Assembly (NCBI RefSeq): GCF_008327685.1
Contig: NZ_BDDE01000032.1
Span: 1 to 64,000 of the forward strand
Direction: 5' to 3'
DNA: 64,000 nucleotides
Origin: Actinomadura sp. K4S16
Lineage (GTDB): Bacteria > Actinomycetota > Actinomycetes > Streptosporangiales > Streptosporangiaceae
Shown here: positions 23,470 through 32,327 of the stretch, one piece after another
Layout: each line of letters starts with the position of its first letter
Position numbering within the stretch: position 1 is the stretch's first letter
Notes under the pieces: model-generated
The model's input: only the letters and a program-made list of their open reading frames with translations
Database searches by the model: none
Told to the model about the DNA's origin: nothing
Position numbers and translations under genes: made by a program

Positions 23470-24785
23470 CGGTCCTTCACCTTCTCCAGGTGGCGGCGGA
23501 CCAGGCGGGCGGCGGTGAGACCGCTGCGCACTGCTCCCTCCATGGTGTCGGGCCAGCCCGTGTCGGTCCACGCGCCGGCCAGGTACAGGCCCGGCGCGCG
23601 CGTCGCCGCGCCCGGCCGGGCGGCCCCGCTGCCGGGGCGCTGCCGGAACGTCGCGCGCCGCTCCCGCGTCACGAACACCTCCCGGACCTCCGCGCCCCAC
23701 GCGGCGGGCAGCAGCCGCCGCAGCTCCGGGAGGAACCGGGAGCGCAGCTCGGCGGTCGGCATGTCGATCCACCGGTCGGCGGCCGACAGCGAGACCGCGA
23801 GGTACTGGCCGCGGCGCAGCCCGCTCACCGCCGTCCGGTCGAACACCCACTGGACGGGCGAGCCGACGGCGGCGGCGAACGGCGCGTCCATGACCGTGCG
23901 GTCGTAGACGACGTGCACGTTCACGATCGGGCTGGCGTCCAGCTCGGGCCAGCGCAGCGGGTCGGGCAGCGCCTCGATCGGCAGCAGCCGCGCCGCCGCC
24001 TCGTGCGGCACCGCCATGATCACCGCGTCCGCCGCGATCGGCGCCCCGTCCACGACCACCTTCGGGTCGGCGGTGACCGCCTCGACCCTCGCCTTCAGCC
24101 GGACGGTCCCGCCCATCTCCGCGATGCGCCGCAGCGCCGGGCCGCCGTGCAGCTCCTCCAGCGGGACGAGCGGCAGCCCGATGTCGGCCGCGTCGGGGCG
24201 TCCGAACAGGGCCCGGCGGCACACCATCGCCGACAGCCCGAGCGCGGCGTCGTCCACCTCGGCGTTCAGCGCGGACGTGAGGAAGAGCCCCCACAGCGCC
24301 TCCCGCGCCCACGGCCGCTGCCCGCGCAGCGCCAGCCACGCCCCGGCGGAGACCTGGTCGAGCGCCGGGTCGTCGGGGTCGAGGCGCCGCAGGGCCGCGG
24401 CGGCGCGCACGGCCCGCAGCCGGTCGGCGGCCGGCAGCGGCGCGTACCGGGCCAGCGCGGGCAGCAGGTGCAGCGGGCTCGGCAGGCCCGACCTGCGCAG
24501 CCGCGCCGGCGGGGCGCCCGCGCGCAGGACGGGGACGTCGAACCGGTCCTGCACGTCGACGAGGTGGTCGGCGCGCAGCCGGTGCAGCAGCCCCTGGTAG
24601 GCGGTGCAGCACCGCAGGAACACGTGCTGGCCGTTGTCGACGCTCAGCTCGCCCCGTCCGAACGAGTGCGTGGCGCCGCCCAGCCACGGCCGGGACTCCA
24701 GGAGCGTGACCGGCACGCCCGACTCCTGGAGCGCGATGGCCGCGCTGATGCCCGCGAGCCCCCCGCCCACGATGACGACGCTCAC
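23466..24785 (-). CDS. hpnE: Hydroxysqualene dehydroxylase HpnE
   Basis: A 439-residue FAD-dependent amine-oxidase-like protein. The N-terminal dinucleotide fold reads VVIVGGGLAGISAAIAL, with LLESRPWLGGATHSF and DNGQHVFLRCC following, and a C-terminal YLAGAWTDTGWPDTMEGAVRSG FAD loop. HpnE reduces hydroxysqualene to squalene. The start is GTG 24785, whose TGA overlap (GTGA) couples it to hpnD. The gene order hpnC-hpnD-hpnE matches the three-step squalene pathway. Confidence 0.92.
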   Translation of the reverse strand: MSVVIVGGGLAGISAAIALQESGVPVTLLESRPWLGGATHSFGRGELSVDNGQHVFLRCCTAYQGLLHRLRADHLVDVQDRFDVPVLRAGAPPARLRRSGLPSPLHLLPALARYAPLPAADRLRAVRAAAALRRLDPDDPALDQVSAGAWLALRGQRPWAREALWGLFLTSALNAEVDDAALGLSAMVCRRALFGRPDAADIGLPLVPLEELHGGPALRRIAEMGGTVRLKARVEAVTADPKVVVDGAPIAADAVIMAVPHEAAARLLPIEALPDPLRWPELDASPIVNVHVVYDRTVMDAPFAAAVGSPVQWVFDRTAVSGLRRGQYLAVSLSAADRWIDMPTAELRSRFLPELRRLLPAAWGAEVREVFVTRERRATFRQRPGSGAARPGAATRAPGLYLAGAWTDTGWPDTMEGAVRSGLTAARLVRRHLEKVKDR

Positions 24786-25699
24786 CGCTCCACCCCCGAC
24801 AGCGCGCGCGCCGCCACCACGGCCTTCTGCCAAGTCGGCAGCGACATCCGCGCGTTCAGCGCGATCTGCGGGCTCGCGGCGATGCTCTCCAGGAGCCGCC
24901 GGTAGATGCCGGCCATCGCCGCCGTGCACGCCGCGCTGCGCCGGTCCAGCAGCGGCAGCAGCCGCAGGCCCTCGGCGTACCAGGCCCGTGCCCGCTCCGC
25001 CTGGAAGCCGATCAGCTCGCCCAGCCGCCACGGCGGGTCGACGAACGCGCCCGACTCGTCCAGCTGCAGCGTGCAGCCGAACCGTGCGAGGTCCTCGGCC
25101 GGGATGTAGATCCGCCCGGCCAGCCGGTCCTCGCGCAGGTCGCGCAGGATGTTGGTGAGCTGCAGCGCGACGCCGAGCGAGTCGGCGAGGCCCTCGGCCC
25201 GCTGCCGGCCCTCGGCCCCGAACACCCCGAGCGACAGCCGCCCGACCGAGCCCGCGACCCGCTGGCAGTAGCGCAGCAGGTCGTCGAAGGTCTCGTAGTC
25301 GGCGCCGCGCACGTCGTCCTCGCAGCCGTCGATCAGCTCCTCGAACGCCTCCAGGGGGATCGGGAAGCGGCTCGCCGCGTCCGCCAGCGCGGTCAGCACC
25401 GGATGCCCCTCCAGCGCCCGGACGTCCACGCGCCGCCGCAGCACCTCCTGCACGGTCGTCAGCCGCTGCCGCGACCGGTCCAGCAGGTCGAGCCGCACGC
25501 ACGCCGGCTCAGGGCCGTCGCCGATGTCGTCGATGCCGCGCGCGAACGCGTAGACGGCGCTCATCGCCCGCCGCTTCGGCGCCGGCATCAGCCGGATCCC
25601 GTAGGAGAAGTTGCGCGCCTCCTCGCGCACCACCCGCTCGCAGTGCCGGTACGCCTCGACAACCCGGTCGGAACGCTCGCACGCCTCCGAAACCGTCAT
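24782..25699 (-). CDS. hpnD: Presqualene diphosphate synthase HpnD
   Basis: A 305-residue head-to-head prenyl synthase condensing two farnesyl diphosphates into presqualene diphosphate. It has NFSYGIRLMPAPKRRAMSAVYAFARGIDDIGD with the first Asp motif, and LTNILRDLREDRLAGRIYIPAEDL with the second. ATG 25699 is preceded by AAGGAGGGGGCG, the best ribosome site in the operon; the open frame further upstream belongs to hpnC's reading on another frame. It overlaps hpnC by ATGA. Confidence 0.92.
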   Translation of the reverse strand: MTVSEACERSDRVVEAYRHCERVVREEARNFSYGIRLMPAPKRRAMSAVYAFARGIDDIGDGPEPACVRLDLLDRSRQRLTTVQEVLRRRVDVRALEGHPVLTALADAASRFPIPLEAFEELIDGCEDDVRGADYETFDDLLRYCQRVAGSVGRLSLGVFGAEGRQRAEGLADSLGVALQLTNILRDLREDRLAGRIYIPAEDLARFGCTLQLDESGAFVDPPWRLGELIGFQAERARAWYAEGLRLLPLLDRRSAACTAAMAGIYRRLLESIAASPQIALNARMSLPTWQKAVVAARALSGVER

Positions 25700-26559
25700 C
25701 GCCCCCTCCTTCCAAGGGCCCGCGCCCACCCGGCCGGCAGCGTGGCCCGCCGTGGACGCAGCGCATGCGCGAGCACGTCGTACCGCCCGCGTTCCAGAGC
25801 CGACAGCGCCCCGCGCCCGCCGGCCACGTAGCCCGCCACGGCGATGCGCGCCCATCCCGTCAGGCCCGGCATCAGGGGCACGGCGCCGCCGTCCAGCAGT
25901 TCGCGGGCGCGGCCTGCCTGCAGCGCCAGAACGCCGCGCAGCCGGGTCGGCGTCACCGGCCGCGCGAGGTCCTCCTCGGCGCAGCCGAACCGGCGCAGGT
26001 CCTCGCCGGGCAGGTAGATCCGGCCGGCGCGGTAGTCCTGCCCGGCGTCCTGGACGTGCTCGATGATCTGCAGCGCCGCGCAGACGTCGTCGGACGCGGC
26101 CGCCAGCCCTGGCGTGTACGCGCCGAACAGGTGCAGGACGATGCGTCCCACCGGCGCGGCGGACAGCGCGCAGTACCCCTTGAGGTCGGCGAACGTCTCG
26201 TACCGGTGGACGGTCTGGTCCTGCCGGTTCGCCTGCACGAGGTCGCGGAACGGGTCCTCTGGGAGCCGGTAGGCGTGCACCGTCCCCGCGAGCCTCCGAA
26301 GCTGCGGCAGGACGGGCGTCCGCCCGGCGAAGACGCGGTCCAGGTCGTCGTCCACGAGGCCGAGCAGCTTGGACCGCTGCTCCGGCGGCGCCTCGTCGCC
26401 GATGTCGTCGACGAGCCGCGCGAAGCCGTAGACGGCCCGCAGGGCGGCGCGGTGCCGGGCGGGCAGGACCCGCGCCGCCACCGGGAAGTTCTCCCGCGCG
26501 GCGAGCCGGTCCAGCGCACGGTCGTGCTCCTCGGCGCTCCAGGGCGGTTCAATGATCAC
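25696..26559 (-). CDS. hpnC: Hydroxysqualene synthase HpnC
   Basis: A 287-residue squalene/phytoene-synthase-like protein, first gene of the hopanoid operon. It has ENFPVAARVLPARHRAALRAVYGFARLVDDIGDE and, later, EHVQDAGQDYRAGRIYLPGEDLRRFG, the two Asp-rich motifs in HpnC form. HpnC converts presqualene diphosphate to hydroxysqualene. The start is GTG 26559 with only a weak ribosome site, so the mRNA may be nearly leaderless. The operon promoter should lie in the 134-base gap to the divergent DUF2804 gene; I could not pick a convincing one. Confidence 0.92.
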   Translation of the reverse strand: MIIEPPWSAEEHDRALDRLAARENFPVAARVLPARHRAALRAVYGFARLVDDIGDEAPPEQRSKLLGLVDDDLDRVFAGRTPVLPQLRRLAGTVHAYRLPEDPFRDLVQANRQDQTVHRYETFADLKGYCALSAAPVGRIVLHLFGAYTPGLAAASDDVCAALQIIEHVQDAGQDYRAGRIYLPGEDLRRFGCAEEDLARPVTPTRLRGVLALQAGRARELLDGGAVPLMPGLTGWARIAVAGYVAGGRGALSALERGRYDVLAHALRPRRATLPAGWARALGRRGR

Positions 26560-26693
26560 CTAGAGGACATCGACCGGTCCGGCACGAGAGAAACTCTGGC
26601 CGAGGTATGGGCTTGTTTAAACGGCGGCGTGTCCGGGGCTGAACCGTTCCGGGGGACGCGGGGCCGCGCGGGCCCGCTCGGTAGCCTCGGGGC

Positions 26694-27677
26694 ATGCCGA
26701 CCCATGAGCGCGAGATCACCGAGCCCGTCGACCTGTGCACGCCGGACGGACGCCTCGACCCCGCGGCGGTCGGCTGGACCCGCCGCCCGCTGCACCGCGC
26801 GAACCTGCGCGGCTGGGGGCGGGCCAAGCGCTGGGAGTACTGGGGCATCGTCACCCCGCGGCACATCGTCGGGCTGGTCGCCTCGTCGCTCGACTACGCC
26901 GCGGTCCACGGCGTGTACGTGCTGGACCGCGCGACCGGCGAGGAGACCTCCAGGGACGGCGTGGTCCCGTTCGCGCGCGGCGCGGTGTTCCCCGACCGCA
27001 GCGGCGAGGGGGAGGCGTCGGTGCGCGGGGCGGGGTTCGCGGTCGGCATCCGGCAGGACCCGTCCGGCTCGCGCGTGCGGGCGCTCGTCCCCGGACTGGT
27101 GGACCTGGACGTCCGGATCCCGCTGCCGGACGGCCACGAGTCGCTCGGCGTGGTGGTCCCCTGGAGCGACCGGCGGTTCCAGTACACGGTCAAGGACCTC
27201 GGGCGCCCCGTCCGGGGGCGGCTGCGGCTCCCGTCCGGCGACCACGAGATCGGGGAGGGCGCCTTCGCCGTCCTCGACCACGGGCGCGGCAAGTGGCCGT
27301 ACCGGATGACGTGGAACTGGGCGGCGGCGTGCGGGCCCGGCCTGGCTCTCCAGTTCGGCGGCAAGTGGACCGACGGTACGGGCATGACGGAGAACGCGCT
27401 GTTCGTGGACGGCCGGCTCCACAAGATCGGCGAGGAGCTCGACTGGTCGTACGACCGCGCCGACTGGCTGCGCCCGTGGACGATCCGCGGGCCGCGCGTC
27501 GAGGTCGAGTTCCGGCCGTTCCATGAGAAGGCCACGCGTACCGAGTTGGGCGTCGTCGGTACCGAGACGCATCAGTGCTTCGGGCACTTCAGCGGACGCG
27601 TCCAGAGCGACGACGGCACGTGGATCGACGTGGACGGCCTCACAGGGTGGGCCGAGGAGGCGCGTCAGCGCTGGTGA
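26694..27677 (+). CDS. DUF2804 family protein
   Basis: A 327-residue protein matching DUF2804: REITEPVDLCTPDGRLDPAAVGWTRRPLHRANLRGWGRAKRWEYW at the N-terminus, the MTWNWAAACG core and a final FGHFSGRV strand. The family folds as a lipocalin-like beta barrel related to hydroxyneurosporene-synthase-like (CrtC-like) proteins; no catalysed reaction is established. It has no signal peptide or membrane segment. It is divergent from hpnC, so it might share its regulation, but a hopanoid role is not supported. Confidence 0.82.
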   Translation: MPTHEREITEPVDLCTPDGRLDPAAVGWTRRPLHRANLRGWGRAKRWEYWGIVTPRHIVGLVASSLDYAAVHGVYVLDRATGEETSRDGVVPFARGAVFPDRSGEGEASVRGAGFAVGIRQDPSGSRVRALVPGLVDLDVRIPLPDGHESLGVVVPWSDRRFQYTVKDLGRPVRGRLRLPSGDHEIGEGAFAVLDHGRGKWPYRMTWNWAAACGPGLALQFGGKWTDGTGMTENALFVDGRLHKIGEELDWSYDRADWLRPWTIRGPRVEVEFRPFHEKATRTELGVVGTETHQCFGHFSGRVQSDDGTWIDVDGLTGWAEEARQRW

Positions 27678-27730
27678 GCCGCGCGTTCACCGATGGTGCC
27701 GGGTCCTCGGGATTCTGAACGGCGCCGTCC

Positions 27731-27755
27731 TTCGTTGTCACGGGCGGACAACGAA
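27731..27755. promoter_or_regulatory. Inverted repeat upstream of the carboxylesterase
   Basis: A perfect 9-base inverted repeat, TTCGTTGTC (27731-27739) and GACAACGAA (27747-27755), lies in the 282-base gap between DUF2804 and the esterase gene. It could terminate the DUF2804 transcript or be a regulator site for the esterase. The rest of the gap (27820-27930) holds imperfect repeats of GGACCGGGTTCTCGG and no gene. Confidence 0.45.
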
Positions 27756-27959
27756 ATCACCACATACTGGACGATTTGCCGGTCGCGCGCTTGCCTCCCT
27801 TTCCGGATCAAGTTCTCCTTTTGATCAGGAAGATCGGGGATCTGGTCCGGCGGACCGGGTTCTCGGGGACCCGGTTCTCGGCGACCGGGTTTCCGGGGCC
27901 CTGCTTCGGCGGACCGGGCATCGGGGGTGTCGGAAAGAGTCGCGCTGAAAGGGGACCCT

Positions 27960-29534
27960 GTGAGGCTCAGAACCATTCCGCTACTCGTGGCCGCCCTCGT
28001 TTTAGGAGGTGCGGCTCCAGCGGCGGCCCAGCACCGGGCACCGGATTCGTCCGCCGTCGTCCGCACCGACCTCGGGCCGGTGCGAGGCCTGGTCAAAGAC
28101 GGCTACCGGCTGTTCCAAGGCATTCCCTATGCCGCACCGCCGACCGGGGGCCTGCGGTTCAGGCCACCGCAGCCGGCGCGCGCGTGGAAGGGCGTTTACG
28201 ACGCCACTTCCCCGCGCGGCCAATGCGCGCAACTCCCCGCCCCCTATGGCGGCGAGACGAGCTACGAAGAAGACTGCCTCCATCTGAACGTCACCACACC
28301 GGATCGCGCGAATCGCCGGCACGGACTGCCCGTAATGGTGTGGGTGCACGGCGGCGGTAACACGACCGGCACCGCGAGCATCCACAACGCCGCCAAACTG
28401 GCCGTGAACGGCGGCGTCGTGGTCGTCACGATCAACTACCGCCTCGGCCCGCTCGGCTGGCTCGCGGACCCGTCCCTGGAGACCGGCGCAGACCGCGGCC
28501 ACCAGGCGGGCAACTACGGCCTGCTCGACCAGCAGGCCGCCCTGCGCTGGGTGCGGCGCAACGCCGAGACCTTCGGCGGGGACCCCGGGAACGTCACGCT
28601 GTTCGGCGAGTCCGCCGGTGGCGCGGACACCTGCGCCAACCTCGCCTCGCCCACGGCCGCGGGGCTGTTCCACAAGGTCATCGCGCAGAGCTACACCTGT
28701 ACCGCACCCGTCCGCACCGAGGCCTCGGCCGAGGCCGAAGGGGCGGCGATCGGCAAGGCCATGGGGTGCGACAAGGGCTCGGCCCCGGCCGATGCCGCGT
28801 GCCTGCGCGCGCTGCCCGTCAAGACGCTGCTGGAGACCTTCGAGGCCAAGGCGACGGAAGTGGGCCCCGTCGCGGGCGGCGACCGCGTCCTGCCGCTGGA
28901 GCCCGCGCAGGCGATCGAACGGGGCCGCATCAACCGGGTACCGGTGATGCACGGCAACACGCTGGACGAGATGCGCCTGTTCGTCTCCCTCGGGTTCCCG
29001 AACCCGATCACCGCGGCGGAGTACGAGGATTTCGTCCGCTCCACCTACGGCGCCGACGCGGACAAGATCCTGGCCCGCTACCCGGCGGCGGACTACCCCG
29101 AACCCAGGCTCGCGCTGGCGGCGCTCCAGACCGATTCCAACGAACTGGTGTCGGCCTGCGCGCACCAGGACGCGTTCCGCCTGCTCAAGCGTGCGGGCGT
29201 CCCGGTGTACGCGTACCAGTTCGCCGACCGCGGCGCTCCACCGCTGCTCGACGTCCCCGGCTTCGAGGAGGGGGCCGAGCACACGAGCGAGCTGACCTAC
29301 CTGTTCCCCGGCCTGTACGGCGACCTGAAGCCGCCGCAGGAGCGGCTCTCCGACGCCATGGTGGGCTACTGGACGTCCTTCGCCCGCAACGGCAGGCCCA
29401 TGGCGCGCCAAGCCCCTGACTGGCCCCGTTTCCGTTCGCCGGACGACGTCCTGTACCTGGCGCCCGGTTCCGGCGGCATCCACCCGACCGACACCACCGA
29501 GACCAGCAACTGTTCCTTCTGGAACTCTCTCTGA
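27960..29534 (+). CDS. Secreted type-B carboxylesterase
   Basis: A 524-residue alpha/beta-hydrolase of the carboxylesterase/para-nitrobenzyl esterase type. GTG 27960 is preceded by AAAGGGG and opens a signal peptide (RLRTIPLLVAALVLGG, cleavage near AAAQH). The nucleophile is Ser218 in GESAGGA, the oxyanion HGGGN loop and NYRLGPLGWL are upstream, and the acid and His are likely in GNTLDEMRLF and EHTSELTYLF. Three Cys pairs are possible in the mature enzyme. It should hydrolyse carboxylic esters outside the cell; the natural substrate is unknown. Confidence 0.9.
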   Translation: MRLRTIPLLVAALVLGGAAPAAAQHRAPDSSAVVRTDLGPVRGLVKDGYRLFQGIPYAAPPTGGLRFRPPQPARAWKGVYDATSPRGQCAQLPAPYGGETSYEEDCLHLNVTTPDRANRRHGLPVMVWVHGGGNTTGTASIHNAAKLAVNGGVVVVTINYRLGPLGWLADPSLETGADRGHQAGNYGLLDQQAALRWVRRNAETFGGDPGNVTLFGESAGGADTCANLASPTAAGLFHKVIAQSYTCTAPVRTEASAEAEGAAIGKAMGCDKGSAPADAACLRALPVKTLLETFEAKATEVGPVAGGDRVLPLEPAQAIERGRINRVPVMHGNTLDEMRLFVSLGFPNPITAAEYEDFVRSTYGADADKILARYPAADYPEPRLALAALQTDSNELVSACAHQDAFRLLKRAGVPVYAYQFADRGAPPLLDVPGFEEGAEHTSELTYLFPGLYGDLKPPQERLSDAMVGYWTSFARNGRPMARQAPDWPRFRSPDDVLYLAPGSGGIHPTDTTETSNCSFWNSL

Positions 29535-29535
29535 C

Positions 29536-29603
29536 GGGACCGGGACCGGGGGCGGGGCTGGGACCGGGGCTGGGGCCGGGACCGGGACCGGGAGCGGGGG
29601 CGG
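29536..29603. repeat. G-rich GGGACC repeat tract
   Basis: Directly after the esterase stop, a 68-base tract repeats GGGACC/GGGGCT-like units with more than eight runs of three or more G on the plus strand. It could form G-quadruplexes in the mRNA or coding strand and might slow or end transcription. Slippage makes its copy number prone to vary. Confidence 0.65.
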
Positions 29604-29763
29604 CATGGCGGAAGATGACCATGCGGAGACCCCGTTCTCGGCAGGAATCCATGATCCAAAACGGGTGTCATTGGACCTCTTGCGCGAACTGGATCTTGAG
29701 CGCATCGTGGACCCATCGCGCCGAAGATCATTTCGGCCGCCCCCCAGAGGGAGGAGGATGCAT

Positions 29764-29982
29764 ATGCGCCTTCGCAGGTCAGCCGTCGGCGTCGGGCTCG
29801 CCGTCGCTGCGGTCTGCGGCATGAGCGTGCCCGCCCATGCCGCCGACTGGAAGTCCTACGGCCGCTACACCAGCAAGTCCAAGTGCATCGACGCCGGGCA
29901 GCAGTACGTGCGTGAGGGGTTCAACTCCTACAAGTGCACGCAGGACCTCGGCTACCCGCCGTGGATCCTCTGGCTCAAGTAG
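29764..29982 (+). CDS. Small secreted protein
   Basis: A 72-residue protein. ATG 29764 lies about 7 bases after GGGAGGAGG; an ATG two codons earlier overlaps that site. A signal peptide (RLRRSAVGVGLAVAAVCG, cleavage near AHA|ADW) leaves a mature peptide of about 44 residues with two Cys (KSKC and YKC) that could form one disulfide, several Tyr and a Trp-rich end (YPPWILWLK). I recognise similar short secreted actinomycete proteins but no named family and no function. A strong terminator follows. Confidence 0.72.
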   Translation: MRLRRSAVGVGLAVAAVCGMSVPAHAADWKSYGRYTSKSKCIDAGQQYVREGFNSYKCTQDLGYPPWILWLK

Positions 29983-30001
29983 AGCAACGCAGCATGAGGG
30001 C

Positions 30002-30033
30002 GGGTGCGGCCGGAACCCCTTCCGGCCGCACCC
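30002..30033 (+). terminator. Terminator after the small secreted protein gene
   Basis: A perfect hairpin with 14-base arms (30002-30015 and 30020-30033) and a CCCC loop, 20 bases after the stop codon. It has no T-run, which is usual in actinomycetes. Its right arm and the next ~30 bases recur in diverged form at 33031-33075. Confidence 0.8.
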
Positions 30034-30673
30034 GTCTCTGTTGCGCCGGGCAAATGGGGGCCGGGCTGCGGGGCTCGGCGGGGTCTAATCATGGGTTGCC
30101 GTCGGGGACGGCTCACCAATCCAGGAGAATGCCGTATCCCTTTTGGGTCGCCTCTTGCAGTGCGTTCACTCGATCACCCAGCCAATGCCCATGGTCTCCC
30201 TCGATCTCTTGATGTGAACCATTTTGCCGTTGATCGTCGCTTGGTGTGACGTGGGGGCCTGTGGTGGTCTCTCTGTGGCACGTTCCTTTGAGGCCGGGTG
30301 CGTGGCTGGCGTCTCTTTTCTCTCGGTATTGGTGTGGTGCTGGTGGGTCGGTGGCTGAGGTGCCTTCCGTAGGTTGTCTCGCTTTTTTGTCTTGCTGCCG
30401 GTTGCTGTCACGTTGGTTGCGGTCGTTGGGGTGAGGTCTGGTTTTGTCGTGGCGGTCTGTGCGTGGTTTCTGCTCTTGCCGCGCTGCGCGCGGCTGGTAG
30501 GCGCCTAGGTGGTGGCTGGTGGGGCGGTTCTCTGAAGGTGGCTGTGGTACTTCTTGTTGATTAAAGAAAGTCGGAGAAAAGATGTGATGATGGCGTGGCA
30601 TGTCTGAATTGCCGCAAGCTGTTGAGGTGAATGTGGCATAAAATTGGGGTGGGGATTAGGGGGGTGAGGTTTC
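30034..30673. other. Gene-free, lower-GC, strand-skewed region
   Basis: About 640 bases without a convincing gene. From 30240 to 30660 the plus strand is rich in G and T and poor in C and A, unlike anything else in the window, and GC falls well below the local average. Open frames on the minus strand here have composition biased by the skew and no family signal. Such skewed leaders often precede DUF222/HNH genes, and the segment may be part of that element. Confidence 0.55.
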
Positions 30674-32247
30674 GTGTTGATGTCCGCCGCGACGGTCGAG
30701 CATGAGCGGGAATGGGACGAGCGGGTGGGGTGCCTGCCGGTCGTGCGGCTCTCTGGCCAAAAGGAGCGGCTGGCCGATCTCGCCGATGACGAACTGCTCG
30801 AAGTCGCCAAAGCCGCTCGGCGGCATGCTTCGTGGGCGCAGGCGCGGGAACTGGCCTCCATCGCCGAACTCCACCGGCGGCGCACGGACGCGGAAAGCGA
30901 CGACCAGCTCGACCACCGCTTCCTGTCCGCGCACGAGTCGGTCATCGAAGAGGTCGCCGTCGCTTTGACGGTCACCGGCAACGCCGCCGCCACCCTTGTG
31001 CACCTGGCCGACCGTCTCACCGGGCCCTTGGCCGCGACCGGCGCGGCACTCGAAGCCGGACGGATCGACCTGGCCAAAGCCCGCGTCATCTGCGACACCA
31101 CCGACGGCCTTCCCGGCCAGGTCGCCGATTTGGTCGAAGCCGCCGCGCTGGAGAAGGCGTCCGACCAGACCACCGGCCAGTTGCGCCGCCGTATCAAGCG
31201 CATCGCCCAACGGCTGGCTCCCGAGTCGATCGAGGAACGCAAACGGGAGGCTGAGCGCAGGCGACGGATGGAACTGTGGGAGAACCCGTCCGGTACCGCT
31301 GATCTGGCGTTGTGCGATCTGGCCGTCGAAGACGCCCACGCCGTCTACAACAAGATCACCGCCGCCGCCCACGGCCTGAAGGCCGAGGGCGACCCCCGCC
31401 CGCTCAGCGCCATTCGCGCCGACCTGGCCCTCCAACTGCTCCACGGCACCGACCTCCCCGAAGCCATCCGAGCCGTCCTCACCCAGGCCTGCACCGCCCC
31501 CCAGCCCCCCGCCCCCGACCCCGTTGCCACCGCTGCCGCCGGGGCCACCGGCGTACAGGCCGGTGGGGCTGAGGTCGGCGGCATTGAGTGCGGGGGCGTT
31601 CAGGGCACTGGCACCGAGTCCGCTGGCGGTCAGGTCACCGGCGGTCAGGTCAGTGGCATTGAGGGCAGCGGTGCTGAGGTCACTGGCTCCGGTGTCACCG
31701 GTGGGGGATCGTCCGCGCCAGGGCCGGTTCTACCGGCTACGCCGTTCGCAGTGCTTCCGCCCGTCTGGACGACGACGATGGCGGTGTGGATGCGGCGGTC
31801 GCCTCATTGGCCGGGGTCGTCGGGGGGCTTCTGGCCGATGCCAGTGAGCGCGCTCGGCCCGAGGACAGGCGCGCCGCTGTCGGAGGGGTCGCGCAACGCA
31901 TCGACCTTCGGCTGGCCGAGGCTCGTGACATGGCCTGCCAAGGTGATCAGCCGAGCCACGGACGGCCCGGCTACCGGCCGCCTGCCCAGGTGCGCCGAGA
32001 GGTCGAGGCTCGCCACGAGACCTGCGTGTTCCCCACCTGCAACCAGCCGTCGCACCGCTGCGACCTCGACCACACCGTGCCGTGGCGGCCCGGCATCACC
32101 TGCCGCTGCAACCTGGCCCCGCTCTGCAGACGCCACCACAGGCTCAAGCAGCGTCACGACTGGAAGCTCTTCCAGATCTGGCCCGGTCTGCTGATCTGGG
32201 TCACTCCCTCCGGTGCCTGGCGCATCGTCCGCCCCGACCGGCAGTGA
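30674..32247 (+). pseudogene. DUF222 / HNH endonuclease gene, frameshifted
   Basis: The DUF222 half (from GTG 30674 or ATG 30680) runs in one frame through DLADDELLEVAKAARRHASWAQARELA and GRIDLAKARVICDTTDGLPG to about 31700. The continuation with the HNH nuclease (HETCVFPTCNQPSHRCDLDHTVPWRPG, then CNLAPLCRRHHRLKQRHDW) lies in the -1 frame and ends at 32247. The switch falls between about 31700 and 31745, where a G5 run (31703-31707) sits after a repetitive linker. One lost base would explain it. These 13E12-type genes are often multicopy in actinobacteria. A sequencing error or a programmed shift are alternatives. Confidence 0.75.
31558..31708. repeat. Short-period repeat in the DUF222-HNH linker
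   Basis: Imperfect 15-base units built on GGTCACCGGCGGTCAG encode GG-x-x-V-x-G pentapeptide-like repeats between the DUF222 and HNH halves. The tract ends at the G5 run where the reading frame is lost. Slippage within it is a simple cause for the frameshift. Confidence 0.6.
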
Positions 32248-32327
32248 GCCGCCGCGCCGCAACGATGAGACGGCCCCGGAGGGAAGGGCCAGGGTCGCAT
32301 GTCGGGCGCGACTGTTTGAATGCGGCC

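Noticed and set aside
30113..30601. Minus-strand frames of 162 and 81 residues in the skewed region
   Set aside because: Their His/Gln/Arg/Thr-rich composition follows from the strand skew; no ribosome site or family resemblance is seen.
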